Below, piece by piece: positions 50,379-50,603 of a stretch of 50,603 bases of DNA (position 1 is its first letter; each line of letters starts with the position of its first letter). A program made the position numbers and the translations under genes. Where the stretch lies: assembly GCA_015065165.1 (NCBI GenBank), contig SVQU01000014.1, positions 1-50,603 of the forward strand, given 5' to 3'. The notes beneath the pieces are model-generated. The model had not been told where the DNA came from. It saw only the letters and a list, made by a program, of their open reading frames with translations, and did no database searches. Source of the DNA: Oscillospiraceae bacterium (GTDB lineage: Bacteria; Bacillota; Clostridia; Oscillospirales; CAG-382).

Positions 50379-50603
50379 TTATTGCTTTTCTTCGGGAGTT
50401 TCAGCACTTTCAGCCATTTTAAGTATTTCTTCATCTGGTATTACATCGGGGTTATACTCTAAAACGTAACTTACTTCCGGTGTATCAGTCCAACAAAGAT
50501 AGGATAGTTCGTCAAACTCATAGAGAGCTGCATCCCAATCTTTAATTTTCATTTCCTTGCAGTTATTCGCACTCTCAGGATTAAACAATACTCCGAGTGC
50601 ATT
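50379..50603 (-). CDS. C-terminal part of an unidentified protein (runs off the window)
   Basis: The frame is open to the window edge, so the start is not visible; about 74 residues can be read (DWDAALYEFDELSYLCWTD ... DEEILKMAESAETPEEKQ, stop). The sequence is acidic and Trp/Tyr-rich. No family was recognised. It is transcribed towards the BREX promoter and ends before the terminator at 50270. Confidence 0.55.
   Translation of the reverse strand, partial: NALGVLFNPESANNCKEMKIKDWDAALYEFDELSYLCWTDTPEVSYVLEYNPDVIPDEEILKMAESAETPEEKQ

Overview
The window looks like a chromosomal segment of a Gram-positive, gut-type anaerobic member of the Clostridia (Oscillospirales/Ruminococcaceae-like). Supporting signs are many lipoproteins with Bacillota-type lipoboxes, strong AGGAGG-like ribosome binding sites and TTGACA-17-TATAAT promoters, a GerW/DUF2953 pair, a SigI/RsgI pair, a cohesin-like secreted protein, and the isoprenoid/recN operon that carries an OLE RNA. 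Family assignments are from reading the sequence; no database search was possible.

Layout. 1-2670: tRNA-Gln (minus) with a downstream multi-hairpin array, then a three-gene ABC importer. 2712-5000: a frameshifted lipoprotein gene, a YbjQ-family protein and a small membrane protein. 5110-5910: a small insert bounded by 36-bp direct repeats that copy the rpsI terminator. 5950-6800: rpsI-rplM. 6961-7502: a second frameshifted lipoprotein gene. 7540-8145: a gene with a perfect LexA-type box at its promoter. 8111-19359 (minus): a long operon-like run in the order dacA, rluB-type, xseB, ispA, OLE RNA, oapA, dxs, tlyA, nadK, argR, recN, vanZ-like, PHP phosphatase.

19481-27343 (plus): galE, a zinc-ribbon protein, three lipoproteins (one with an F5/8C-like domain, one with a CBM9-like domain), a sugar isomerase/epimerase, an unknown anchored protein and cysE. 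27356-28166: two near-identical multi-hairpin arrays, tRNA-Arg(ACG), and a candidate small RNA carrying an anti-Shine-Dalgarno motif. 28165-33312 (minus): a membrane operon with a DUF1836 regulator, an NfeD-like protein and flotillin. 33471-36058: galM and guaB. 36140-39723 (minus): Sfp-type transferase, GerW, DUF2953 and an AsnB-like protein without its glutaminase residues.

39864-44557: sigI, rsgI and a secreted cohesin-like protein with long acidic repeats. The two transcription units share a SigI-like promoter with identical spacing, so they look like one sensory and output module. 44580-50603 (minus): a BREX locus reduced to an XRE regulator, brxA, brxB and a brxC that appears 3'-truncated, joined directly to a DUF5412 gene and a LysR fragment, with no pglX, pglZ or brxL in view.

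The most interesting points are the SigI/RsgI/cohesin-like module, the OLE RNA operon, the hairpin arrays attached to tRNA 3' ends, the anti-SD small RNA candidate, the mini-insert at the rpsI terminator, and the cut-off BREX locus.
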